Origin: Candidatus Hinthialibacter antarcticus
GTDB taxonomy: Bacteria; Hinthialibacterota; Hinthialibacteria; Hinthialibacterales; Hinthialibacteraceae
DNA length: 64,000 bases
Direction of reading: 5' to 3'
Assembly: GCA_030765645.1 (NCBI GenBank)
Contig: JAVCCE010000008.1
Location: 1-64,000 of the forward strand
Below the pieces are notes generated by a model, which was not told where the DNA came from, did not search any database, and was given only the letters and a program-made list of their open reading frames with translations. Of the stretch, positions 33,483 through 41,957 are shown piece after piece (the stretch's first letter is position 1; the number at the start of each line of letters is the position of its first letter). The translations under genes were made by a program, and so were the position numbers.

Positions 33483-34844
33483 TTACTTGATATCAATCAA
33501 CGCCAGTAATTCGTTGGTTTTTTCTTCAAGTAAGTTTGAGTCACTGCGGGTTTCAACATTAAGCCGAAGAATCGGCTCAGTGTTTGATTTGCGTAAATTA
33601 AACCGCCATTGCTCAAACTCAAAGCTGATGCCGTCAGTCATGTCGATATGGATGCTTTGCTCACGGAATTTATCGTCGACGCGTTGAATCGCTGCGTCAG
33701 CGTCTACTATGCGGCGGTTGATCTCTCCGCTACATGGAAACGCTTGAATGCGCTCGCTGACTAATTGCGAGATCGACTTGCCTGTCTTGCACATGATTTC
33801 AACCACTAACAACCAGGGGACCATTCCACTATCGCAAAAGAAAAAGTCGCGGAAATAATGGTGCGCCGACATCTCACCGCCATAGATGGCGTTGACTTCG
33901 CGCATTTTTTCTTTGATGAACGCATGACCGGAACGGCATTGAACCGCCTCGCCGCCGTTCTGTTTTACCGTTTCGATGGTGTTCCAGGTCAGGCGCGGAT
34001 CGTAGACGATCTTGGCGCCTTTCTCTCGCTGCAACATGGCTTCCGCTAAAAAGCCGACAATGTAATAGCCTTCGATGAAGTTGCCGTTTTCATCAAAAAA
34101 GAAGCAACGGTCAAAGTCACCGTCCCAGGCGATGCCCGCATCGGCTTTTTCACGAATTACCACATCCGCCGTTGATGCGCGATTTTCTGGCAGCAAGGGA
34201 TTCGGTACGCCGTTGGGGAAGGTTTCATCTGGGTTGTGATGAACTTTGATAAACTCGAAGGGTAAGTGCTTTTCTAACTGATCGAGCGCAGGCCCTGCGC
34301 ATCCGTTGCCCGCATTTACGACGAGTCTAAGCGGCTTCAATACGCTGATGTCAACCGTTTTCAGAATGCGTTCGATGTATGGCGCCATAACGTCGATTTG
34401 CTCAATGCTTCCAGTTTCCGAAGAGGCTTCAAACTTGCCGATTGATGCGAGGCGCTCGATATCTTTCAGGCCGGTTTCGCTGCTGATAGGGCGCGACCCT
34501 TCGCGGACGAACTTCATGCCGTTGTATTCAGGCGGATTATGGCTGGCGGTAATCATGATGCCGCCGTCTGCGTTAAGATGCGAAGTCGCAAAGTAGACCA
34601 TCTCCGTCCCGCACAAGCCAATATCAACGACATCGGCGCCGCCTTCCGTTAGACCGCGTATCAATGCCTGCGAAAGTTCATTTCCCGAAGAGCGGATGTC
34701 GCGCCCGACAACGATCTTCTTCGCCGAAAGAAATTGCACCGTCGCGCGGCCAATGTTGTAAGCCAAATCGGGGTTGAGTTCTTCGGGAACGCGGCCTCGC
34801 GCGTCGTAGGCTTTAAAGCAGGGAAGCGGCGTATAGTCCGTCAT
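33483..34844 (-). CDS. Phosphomannomutase/phosphoglucomutase
   Basis: This is a 453-residue alpha-D-phosphohexomutase that interconverts mannose (or glucose) 6- and 1-phosphates. The phosphoserine lies in TASHNPPEYNGMKF, the metal loop is DGDFDRCFFFDE, the sugar loop is GGEMSAHHYFRD, and the phosphate-binding loop is RKSNTEPILRLN. ATG 34844 has GGAG 6 bases upstream; earlier in-frame starts are less likely. Together with the guanylyltransferase gene upstream it would supply GDP-mannose for envelope glycans. An HR1 repeat separates the two genes. Confidence 0.9.
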   Translation of the reverse strand: MTDYTPLPCFKAYDARGRVPEELNPDLAYNIGRATVQFLSAKKIVVGRDIRSSGNELSQALIRGLTEGGADVVDIGLCGTEMVYFATSHLNADGGIMITASHNPPEYNGMKFVREGSRPISSETGLKDIERLASIGKFEASSETGSIEQIDVMAPYIERILKTVDISVLKPLRLVVNAGNGCAGPALDQLEKHLPFEFIKVHHNPDETFPNGVPNPLLPENRASTADVVIREKADAGIAWDGDFDRCFFFDENGNFIEGYYIVGFLAEAMLQREKGAKIVYDPRLTWNTIETVKQNGGEAVQCRSGHAFIKEKMREVNAIYGGEMSAHHYFRDFFFCDSGMVPWLLVVEIMCKTGKSISQLVSERIQAFPCSGEINRRIVDADAAIQRVDDKFREQSIHIDMTDGISFEFEQWRFNLRKSNTEPILRLNVETRSDSNLLEEKTNELLALIDIK

Positions 34845-34983
34845 GAAGTTCTCCATCAATCAGCCCAAAATAGTATTCGTTAGTATACCTTCGGAGCGAA
34901 GTTTGGTTTATCTCTATCACGTAATTTTTATACAAGCCGAATACATGTGAGAATCACTTTCGATCAATTTAGACCGGCTTAAC

Positions 34984-35067
34984 TTGGGGCGGGTGCAACT
35001 CTGTGAGCGCCTGTGCAAAAGGGCCTGAAAGCTCGCACCGAAGCGAAGAGAGTTATACCCGCCCCAA
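34984..35067 (+). repeat. HR1 hairpin repeat, copy D (core only)
   Basis: Arms TTGGGGCGGGT (34984-34994) and ACCCGCCCCAA (35057-35067) pair perfectly over 11 bp. The inner stem GGGC/GCTC and the CTGAAA loop are kept. The MITE-like flanks of copies B and C are absent. It lies between the manC-like stop and the phosphomannomutase start. Confidence 0.75.
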
Positions 35068-35100
35068 ACGCAATCGTACTATTAAGTATGGTCCGTAAAA

Positions 35101-36216
35101 TTACACTTGCGGCGCGTCGCGGTGTTTGAGTTCTGCGACCACGCGGCGCACGTCCTGTGCACGGTCTTTGCGGCAAACCAGGACGCCGTCTTCGGTTGCA
35201 ACCACAATGACGTTCTCAAGCCCGACGACGCCAACCGCCATTTGCTCGGCGCCCGCTTGATTGATGACGGTCACGTTCTTGCAATCAATCAAAACCGGAT
35301 CGCCGCTGTTGAGTCCTTCTTCCTCGACGCCCAAGGCTTGCGCCAGGGATGACCAGGTACCGATGTCGTTCCAGGAGAACTTCGCAGGAACCATATAAAC
35401 GCTCTGCGCATGTTCCAGTAATGCTTTATCAATAGATTGAGAGGGCATGCGTTCAAAGGCTTCGTTAAGCGCCTTCGCGTCTGGCGGCGTTTGTTGCAAG
35501 GCGTCCCGCATTTCTTCAATAGCGCGGGCGTAGGCAGGCGCGACGTTTTCGAGTTCCTCAATGAATGTCGATAGTTTCCAAAAAAAGAGGCCGCTGTTCC
35601 AGAGAAAGCGATTGGATTGGATGTATTCAACTGCTGTGTTGTGATCGGGTTTTTCACGGAATGAATGCACCGAATACACAGGCATGTCGTCGATCACGGC
35701 GTCTGGCTGTTCGCGGTCGCTGATTTCGATGTAACCGAACCCGGTTTCGGCACGAACCGGCTCAATGCCCAGTACCGCGATTGCGTCATGTTCGACTGCC
35801 GCTTGCAGCGCGGTGTGAACGGTTTGGTGTAAGGCGTCATCGTCGCCAATATAAATGTCTGCGCTAATGATGGCGATGCGGTGTTTCAGCGCTTCATCGC
35901 CCCAGCGGGCGAGCAGGTGCGCGGCGGCGAACGCAAGGCAGCCAGCGGTATTGCGCGGCGTGGGTTCTGAAAGAATGTTGGCTGTCGGAAAGTCAGGAAG
36001 TTGCGCCTGGATGGGTTCTGCAAGCGATTCGTTCGTCGCGATAAACAGGTGTTCGGGCCCAGACAGCGGTAGCCATTGCCGGACGCAGCGTTCTAACATA
36101 CTTTCGCTGTCATCCACCAAACGCAGTAATTGCTTAGGCCGACGGCGCCGACTTAACGGCCAAAACCGCTCGCCGGAACCGCCAGCCATTATGATGGTAA
36201 CAAGTGGCGCTTGCAT
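35101..36216 (-). CDS. manC: Mannose-1-phosphate guanylyltransferase
   Basis: This is a 371-residue nucleotidyltransferase that makes GDP-mannose from GTP and mannose-1-phosphate. The signature IIMAGGSGERFWPLSRRRRPKQ opens the protein (sugar-nucleotide pyrophosphorylase motif and catalytic Lys). SEPTPRNTAGCLAFAA and FREKPDHNTAVEYI fit the GMP family, and WNSGLFFWKLSTF is the usual sugar-binding stretch. There is no C-terminal isomerase domain, so it is the monofunctional short form. GGGAG precedes the ATG. It is functionally paired with the mutase downstream. Confidence 0.9.
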   Translation of the reverse strand: MQAPLVTIIMAGGSGERFWPLSRRRRPKQLLRLVDDSESMLERCVRQWLPLSGPEHLFIATNESLAEPIQAQLPDFPTANILSEPTPRNTAGCLAFAAAHLLARWGDEALKHRIAIISADIYIGDDDALHQTVHTALQAAVEHDAIAVLGIEPVRAETGFGYIEISDREQPDAVIDDMPVYSVHSFREKPDHNTAVEYIQSNRFLWNSGLFFWKLSTFIEELENVAPAYARAIEEMRDALQQTPPDAKALNEAFERMPSQSIDKALLEHAQSVYMVPAKFSWNDIGTWSSLAQALGVEEEGLNSGDPVLIDCKNVTVINQAGAEQMAVGVVGLENVIVVATEDGVLVCRKDRAQDVRRVVAELKHRDAPQV

Positions 36217-36246
36217 CGGTTCGCTCCCAGTTGTGAGTCAAACCAA

Positions 36247-38895
36247 TTATACGTGAACCTCTGCTGATGGCGACGGCTGCGGCGCCGGATTTTCAATTTG
36301 AACATTCAACTCGCCGTCGACTAAGTCAATGTGAATTTGCGCGCCGTCGAAAATTTCACCTGCGATTAATTCACGCGCCAGGCGGTTTTCGAGTTCCTTT
36401 TGAATCATACGCCGCAACGGACGCGCACCGTACACCGGGTCGTAACCGCTGAGCGCAATGTGTTCTTTCGCCGCGTTGCTGACTTCAATGCTCAGTCGGC
36501 GTTCCTGTAAGCGATGGCGCAATTCGTCCAGCATCAAGTCAACTATTTTCTCTATTTCTTCCAGGCTCAATGATTTGAACAAGACGATGTCGTCGACGCG
36601 GTTCAAAAATTCGGGGCGGCAATGGATGCGAAGTTCATCCATGACTTTTTGGCGCACATCGTTTGAAACCTCATCGCCCGCCGCCGTTGTGTCGTAAAGA
36701 TGATGTGAGCCGATATTCGATGTCATAATGATGACCGTATTCTTAAAGTCGATGGTGCGGCCTTGCGAGTCGGTCAGGCGCCCGTCGTCCAGAATCTGCA
36801 ACAGGATGTTAAACACATCGTGATGCGCTTTCTCAAATTCATCAAACAGGATGACGCAATAGGGCTTGCGGCGCACTGCTTCGGTCAATTGGCCGCCTTC
36901 TTCAAACCCGACATAGCCGGGAGGCGCTCCGATCAGGCGTGAAACGCTATGCTTCTCCATGTATTCTGACATGTCGATGCGCACGATGTTGTCTTCTGAA
37001 TCAAACAATGAAGTCGCCAGCGCTTTGGCCAATTCCGTCTTTCCGACGCCGGTCGGCCCCAGGAAAATAAACGAACCAATCGGGCGGCGCGGGTCTTTGA
37101 TGCCTGCGCGGGCGCGCAGCACGGCGTCTGCGACGGCGCTGACGGCCTCGTCTTGTCCGATGACGCGCTCATGCAGCACGTCTGAAAGATGCAGCAATTT
37201 TTCGCGTTCGCCTTCCATCAATTTTGATACGGGAATCCCCGTCCAGAGGGCGACGATCTCGGCGATTTCCTCTTCGGTGACTTCTTCGCGCAAAAATTGG
37301 TTCGCGCCTTGTTTGTTGAGCAAGGCGGCTTCTTTTTCAGCAATCTGACTCTGCAATTGCGGCAAGCGCCCGTGACGTAGCTCCGCTGCTTTTGACAGAT
37401 CGTACGCGCGTTCGGCTTGCTCGATTTCGATCTTGATCGACTCCAGTTCCTCACGAAGTTGACGTACGGATTGGATGCCTTCTTTTTCGGCTTCCCATTG
37501 GGCGCGCATACTCGACGCCCGCGCTTTCAGGTCAGCCAGTTCTTTCCGCAACGCAATCAAGCGCTCCTTGCTGGCGCTGTCTTTTTCTTTGCTGAGCGCC
37601 TGTTCTTCGATTTCGAGTTGCATGACGCGGCGGGTGACCTCGTCGAGTTCCGTCGGCATGGAGTCGATTTCCGTACGAATTTTGGCGCAGGCTTCATCCA
37701 TCAGGTCGATGGCTTTGTCCGGCAAAAAGCGGTCAGAAATATAGCGGTTCGACAACACGGCCGCCGCGACTAGCGATTTATCTTGAATCTTGACGCCGTG
37801 GTGGACTTCATACCGCTCGCGCAAACCGCGAAGGATCGAAATTGCGTCTTCAACCGTGGGCTGCTCAACCAGTACAGGTTGAAAGCGGCGTTCGAGCGCG
37901 GCGTCTTTTTCGATATGCAGGCGGTATTCGTTTAGCGTGGTGGCGCCGATGCAATGTAGTTCGCCGCGCGCCAGCATGGGTTTGAGCATGTTGCCCGCGT
38001 CCATAGAGCCTTCGGTTTTACCCGCGCCGACGATGGTGTGCAGTTCGTCAATAAAGAGAAGGATGCGCCCGTCGCTGTTTTTGATCTCGGTCAGCACCGC
38101 TTTGAGGCGTTCCTCAAACTCGCCGCGATACTTGGCGCCCGCAACCAGCGATCCCATATCGAGCGAAAAGATTTGCTTGTTTTTGAGACCTTCCGGTACG
38201 TCGCCCCGTACGATGCGATGGGCGAGGCCTTCGACGATGGCGGTCTTGCCTACGCCCGGCTCGCCAATTAAGACTGGGTTGTTCTTTGTTTTACGAGACA
38301 GAATTCGAATGACGCGGCGGATCTCGCCGTCACGCCCGATCACGGGGTCGAGTTTTCCCTTCGAGGCTTCGGAGACCAACTCGCGTCCAAAGCGTTCCAA
38401 GGCGTCGTATGTCGATTCGGGCGAAGCGCTGGTGACGCGCTGGTTGCCGCGCACCGACAGCAGGGACTTGAGAAACGCATCGCGACTAAGCCCGGCGTCT
38501 TTAAAAATTTTCACGGCGGGTGCAGCGATCTTTCCCGATAGCAGCGCAAGAACCAGGTGCTCAACGCTGATGTATTCGTCTTTCAGTTGCTTGGCCTCGG
38601 CTTCAGCCTGGACGATCAGCTGGTTCAAGCGGCTGGACGCATAACTCTGCCCATTGTCGCGGCCTGGGCCGCTGACGCGGGGACGGCGGTTGAGTTCGTC
38701 TTCGAGTTGGCTTTCGATTGCGCCCGTCGGAACCTCCATCTTGCTGAGCAGCCGTGGAACGAGCCCTTCCGGCTGACGCAGCAACGCCAACATCAAATGC
38801 TCGACGTCGATTTCGAGATGATTATTTTCGACCGCGATGTGTTGCGCGGCGGCGATGGCTTCTTGAGATTTTTGGGTGAAACGGTTCATATCCAT
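36247..38895 (-). CDS. clpB: ATP-dependent disaggregase ClpB
   Basis: This is an 882-residue Hsp100 chaperone that, with DnaK, pulls proteins out of aggregates. It has the N-terminal Clp repeat domain ([20 protein letters not shown]), a first AAA domain with GEPGVGKT, the long coiled-coil middle domain (about 410-525) typical of ClpB, and a second AAA domain with [18 protein letters not shown] 38895 is chosen because AAGGAGG lies 9 bases upstream. It is divergent from the unusual regulatory gap at 38.9-39.6 kb. I see no CIRCE-like inverted repeat. Confidence 0.95.
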   Translation of the reverse strand: MDMNRFTQKSQEAIAAAQHIAVENNHLEIDVEHLMLALLRQPEGLVPRLLSKMEVPTGAIESQLEDELNRRPRVSGPGRDNGQSYASSRLNQLIVQAEAEAKQLKDEYISVEHLVLALLSGKIAAPAVKIFKDAGLSRDAFLKSLLSVRGNQRVTSASPESTYDALERFGRELVSEASKGKLDPVIGRDGEIRRVIRILSRKTKNNPVLIGEPGVGKTAIVEGLAHRIVRGDVPEGLKNKQIFSLDMGSLVAGAKYRGEFEERLKAVLTEIKNSDGRILLFIDELHTIVGAGKTEGSMDAGNMLKPMLARGELHCIGATTLNEYRLHIEKDAALERRFQPVLVEQPTVEDAISILRGLRERYEVHHGVKIQDKSLVAAAVLSNRYISDRFLPDKAIDLMDEACAKIRTEIDSMPTELDEVTRRVMQLEIEEQALSKEKDSASKERLIALRKELADLKARASSMRAQWEAEKEGIQSVRQLREELESIKIEIEQAERAYDLSKAAELRHGRLPQLQSQIAEKEAALLNKQGANQFLREEVTEEEIAEIVALWTGIPVSKLMEGEREKLLHLSDVLHERVIGQDEAVSAVADAVLRARAGIKDPRRPIGSFIFLGPTGVGKTELAKALATSLFDSEDNIVRIDMSEYMEKHSVSRLIGAPPGYVGFEEGGQLTEAVRRKPYCVILFDEFEKAHHDVFNILLQILDDGRLTDSQGRTIDFKNTVIIMTSNIGSHHLYDTTAAGDEVSNDVRQKVMDELRIHCRPEFLNRVDDIVLFKSLSLEEIEKIVDLMLDELRHRLQERRLSIEVSNAAKEHIALSGYDPVYGARPLRRMIQKELENRLARELIAGEIFDGAQIHIDLVDGELNVQIENPAPQPSPSAEVHV

Positions 38896-39018
38896 ACGTA
38901 TTCGCCTCCTTGAGTCGGCGTTGGTTATTTTACCATGAATGCAAATGTCGTGCACAAAAGTTCCATGATTGCATTTTTTTCTATAAATCTTAATTTTCTA
39001 GGATGTTATGCCGTTGTG

Positions 39019-39254
39019 AACTAACTAGAGTCTACTTTTTTTGCAGGTGCTATTCTGTGTCATTATGGCGCAATTCGGTTGCATCATTGACTCGACTTAG
39101 TTAAACTTGATCTTGTGTTCTTTAATCAAACTACACTAAGTCAAGTTAATGATATATCCACTTTCTTTCGTCAAAATAGTTTGACTTAGGTGAATTTAAT
39201 CCGACTGGATTTAGTCTGTTTTTTCAGGCTTAATGTTATCGACTAACTATAGTC
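39019..39254. promoter_or_regulatory. Array of repeated operator-like sites
   Basis: Three 19-base sites share GACTTAG followed by a T/A-rich half ending TTRATY: 39094-39112, 39183-39201, and 39142-39124 on the other strand. Three palindromic sites have the form RACT-N6-AGTC: 39019-39032, 39203-39216 and 39241-39254. The first and last of these are near identical (ACTAAC...AGTC). The array lies between divergent clpB and a small membrane-protein frame, so it is probably a multi-site binding region for one or two regulators. Confidence 0.5.
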
Positions 39255-39306
39255 AACTACAGGATTGTGCAAAATTGGTTTATGATTATCTCTGGAGAAA
39301 AAACGA

Positions 39307-39417
39307 ATGGCGCATAATCCACGGAATTTTATAAATCTGCTTCGTCTCGTTGGCTTAACCATGCTGACTGGAGTCGTGTATGTCTTACTGAAAATTCAAG
39401 GAAAACTCCGTATGTAA
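39307..39417 (+). CDS. Predicted 36-residue small membrane protein
   Basis: A short frame, ATG 39307 to TAA 39415, has GGAGA (39294-39298) 8 bases upstream. The product starts polar (MAHNPRNFIN), then has a single hydrophobic helix (LLRLVGLTMLTGVVYVLL) and a basic tail (KIQGKLRM), which suits an inner-membrane small protein with its tail in the cytoplasm. No family is recognised. The operator-like array ends about 50 bases upstream. It could be a stress-related regulator or a toxin-like peptide; the sequence does not say. Confidence 0.45.
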   Translation: MAHNPRNFINLLRLVGLTMLTGVVYVLLKIQGKLRM

Positions 39418-39508
39418 CTCAAAACATGTGATTTATGTGTAATATCCTACCTCTGTCTTTCTTCTGAATTCGCCTTTCCTTATTTTCACCTTCAATAAAA
39501 ATATGAAT

Positions 39509-39575
39509 AAAGTTAAAATTATGTTTAATTATATTGACAACTCGGTTCAATTATATTAATATTGTTTTTAACTTT
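39509..39575 (+). promoter_or_regulatory. Promoter flanked by an inverted repeat
   Basis: TTGACA (39534-39539) and TAATAT (39557-39562) are 17 bases apart, a near-consensus sigma-70 type promoter ahead of the DUF2089 gene. AAAGTTAAAA (39509-39518) and TTTTAACTTT (39566-39575) form a perfect inverted repeat that brackets it. This suggests an operator, possibly for self-control by the DUF2089 protein. Confidence 0.7.
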
Positions 39576-39594
39576 GTTGAATTCAGGAGGGCTT

Positions 39595-39912
39595 ATGAAT
39601 CTCCAAAACGAACAACCATCTTGGCTTAGGGCGCTCAATGATGAAGACCTGCAGTTTCTGAAGCGCTTCATCCTGGCGTCCGGGTCTTTGAAAGCGCTGG
39701 CGAGTGAGTACGGCATTTCTTACCCAACCGTAAGGACGCGGCTCGACCGGCTCATCGAAAAAGTGAAAGTTGCAGAACAGAGCGGGCTTGAAGACGAGTT
39801 CCATCGCCTCATTCAAATTAAGGTGGCTGAGGGTTCGCTGGGCGCATCCACGGCGAAACAACTGCTCAAAGTCCATCGCGAAAGTGTAAAATCCATGGAG
39901 GAACAGTCATGA
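39595..39912 (+). CDS. DUF2089-type helix-turn-helix regulator
   Basis: This is a 105-residue protein. WLRALNDEDLQFLKRFILASGSLKALASEYGISYPTVRTRLDRL fits the DUF2089 family; LKALASEYGISYPTVRTRL (about 41-59) is the helix-turn-helix. The C-terminal half is a charged helical region (FHRLIQIKVAEGSLGASTAK). AGGAGG precedes the ATG, and the strong promoter at 39534 drives it. It overlaps the next gene by 4 bases (ATGA), so the regulator and the membrane protein are produced together, as in regulator/sensor pairs. Confidence 0.8.
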   Translation: MNLQNEQPSWLRALNDEDLQFLKRFILASGSLKALASEYGISYPTVRTRLDRLIEKVKVAEQSGLEDEFHRLIQIKVAEGSLGASTAKQLLKVHRESVKSMEEQS

Positions 39913-40790
39913 AAACATATAAAAAATGGATTCAAGTTTTTCTAATTTTCGCAACGTGGGCTATTGCTGATTGTTTTGGTGTAGAGCCGCAACAAATTCT
40001 CCCAAAAGAAATGGGCAAATTCACCTCGGAACGCATTGTGGGGCATGATCTGTCTTACACAGATTTCATAGATGTGTTCTATAACGATCAAGGAATCTTG
40101 GTTAATAACAAATATAATAAAGGCGCCATATCTGTACCTCTATTCATATATGAAGACCCAGGTTTTGAGGCGGAAACCATCATTTACTCAGCCGAAATCA
40201 AAAGCGACAAGATTGATTTGAAGGCCTATCTCGAAATGCTCTGCACGTTTCCCGATGGAAAAACCTATTTTTCCCGGGGCGTTTCACAATCTTTAAGTGG
40301 AGCAACAACGTGGGAAATGCAACAGACGCCGTTTTTTCTGAAAGCGGGGCAACGGCCCACTCGCATAACAGTTGGGCTTCGTTTTGAAGAACCGGGTTTT
40401 GTTTATATTCGAAATATTGAGCTGAAGAAGGCGGACAACTCCCTGCGGTCTTCGCTGTATTTCTATCAATCGGTTATGCCGCGATTGCTGGGAATCATCT
40501 ATGGATGCTGGGGGGCGGCCATCGGGATCCTCGGCGGGATCATGGTTCCTAAGGGACGTTTTAAAAAACTGGTGCTAACGCTGATTGCCAGTATGGGATT
40601 GTTCAGCGTCGCCATATTTATCCTCGCGGTTCAATTGCAGATGAGTACAGGAATCTCTGTCTCAATAATCAATCAATATTACATTGCCGCTGGACTCGGA
40701 ATCGTTCTCTCGGTTGTATTTATACCAATCATGCTGAGGCGCTATCAGGAGGTCGAACTGCGAAAAATGCAAGCCAAGGATATCGGGTAA
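39909..40790 (+). CDS. Membrane protein coupled to the DUF2089 regulator
   Basis: No family is recognised. This 293-residue protein has an N-terminal signal or anchor (about 7-24) and an extracytoplasmic, beta-rich domain of about 160 residues (VPLFIYEDPGFEAETIIYSAEI, ITVGLRFEEPGFVYIRNIEL, resembling a carbohydrate-binding-type sandwich). Three membrane helices follow (about 190-215, 225-245 and 255-275), then a short basic tail. GGAGG lies before the start. By context it may sense an envelope signal and control the DUF2089 protein; that is inference. Confidence 0.65.
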   Translation: MKTYKKWIQVFLIFATWAIADCFGVEPQQILPKEMGKFTSERIVGHDLSYTDFIDVFYNDQGILVNNKYNKGAISVPLFIYEDPGFEAETIIYSAEIKSDKIDLKAYLEMLCTFPDGKTYFSRGVSQSLSGATTWEMQQTPFFLKAGQRPTRITVGLRFEEPGFVYIRNIELKKADNSLRSSLYFYQSVMPRLLGIIYGCWGAAIGILGGIMVPKGRFKKLVLTLIASMGLFSVAIFILAVQLQMSTGISVSIINQYYIAAGLGIVLSVVFIPIMLRRYQEVELRKMQAKDIG

Positions 40791-40875
40791 ATAAAAGAGA
40801 CCGGAGGCCTTTTGCGTTGGCTCGCGTGTGCGTCTACACTGCTATCAATCATTGTAAAGGCTAGGGGAAACGCAC

Positions 40876-41877
40876 ATGGATTCATTGTTTGACGACGCGC
40901 CGCAAAAGGCGTACGTTGATGAACTCAACGTCGGAGATTTGGTCGAGTCGGCCTTTGTCGTACATCGCCTCAATCTGCGGGAGTACGATAAGGGCAAATT
41001 TTTACAAGTTCGGCTCGGCGACCGCACTGGTAAAGTCAACGCGGTTTTATGGAACAATGCCGACAGCGTCAACGAGCGCCTCGAAGAAGGGCAGATTGTC
41101 CATATCGAGGGCAAGGTCAATAGTTATCAGGGTGAATTACAAATCACCTTAGACCGCATCGAAGCGCTGCAAGACCTTTCAGAAGTTGACCCTGGCGATT
41201 TTTTGCCGAAGTCGCCGTATGAACTGGACGAAATGACCGCTGAATTTGACCAGCGTATTGAAGAAATCCAGGATACGGATTTTCGCGAGTTGTTGGAATC
41301 GTTTCGAAACGATGAGGCCGTTTGGAAAAAATTCTCAACTGCCCCCGGCGCAAAGTTATGGCATCACCCCTACATTCACGGCTTGCTGGAACACACGCTT
41401 TCCGTGATTCGGATGTGTCGGGCGGCGGCGGACAATTACCCAAATATCAATCGCGATTTGTTGATAACGGGCGCGGTGTTTCATGATTCAGGCAAGATGG
41501 ATGAGTTTGAATATGATTTTCGCATCGACTATAGCACCCAAGGGCGTTTGCTGACGCACGTCTATATGAGCACAAAACTGGCTGAGCAGTTGATTGAACG
41601 GCTGGAAGCGTTCCCCGAAGAAAAACGCCGCCTTTTGTTGCACATTATCCTATCTCACCACGGCGAAACGGAGCGTTCTCCCGTTTTGCCAATGACCTTG
41701 GAAGCCTGCCTGCTGCATCATGTTGAAAATATGGACGCGCAAATTGCTGCGTTTCAACGGGAAATGGACAAAGTCGGCAACGAGAGCAAACCTTGGACCG
41801 GGTATGTAAACTTGATTGGACGTTATTTATACCGTGGAGAGCCTCAGGCGCCGGATGATGAAGAAGCGGCATCCTAA
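40876..41877 (+). CDS. yhaM: YhaM-type 3'-5' exoribonuclease
   Basis: This is a 333-residue protein with an N-terminal OB fold (about 12-95, VRLGDRTGKVNAVLW and GQIVHIEGKVNSYQGELQI) and a C-terminal HD domain (about 150-310). Metal-binding positions are seen in GLLEHTLSVI, VFHDSGKMDEF and ILSHHGETERSP. This pairing is that of YhaM/CBF1-type nucleases, which degrade RNA and single-stranded DNA from the 3' end. AGGGGA precedes the ATG. Confidence 0.87.
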   Translation: MDSLFDDAPQKAYVDELNVGDLVESAFVVHRLNLREYDKGKFLQVRLGDRTGKVNAVLWNNADSVNERLEEGQIVHIEGKVNSYQGELQITLDRIEALQDLSEVDPGDFLPKSPYELDEMTAEFDQRIEEIQDTDFRELLESFRNDEAVWKKFSTAPGAKLWHHPYIHGLLEHTLSVIRMCRAAADNYPNINRDLLITGAVFHDSGKMDEFEYDFRIDYSTQGRLLTHVYMSTKLAEQLIERLEAFPEEKRRLLLHIILSHHGETERSPVLPMTLEACLLHHVENMDAQIAAFQREMDKVGNESKPWTGYVNLIGRYLYRGEPQAPDDEEAAS

Positions 41878-41957
41878 CGGGGTGGCGTGACCGTGCTTGA
41901 AAGCGCCCGTTTATGAGTACAATGAGTCAAAAGGATAATCAAGGATAATCGTTGTTC

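Noticed and set aside
39151-39160. DnaA-box-like ATATCCAC within the operator-rich gap, considered as a replication origin
   Set aside because: A single imperfect match, with no dnaA, dnaN or gyr genes nearby and no AT-rich unwinding cluster of boxes.
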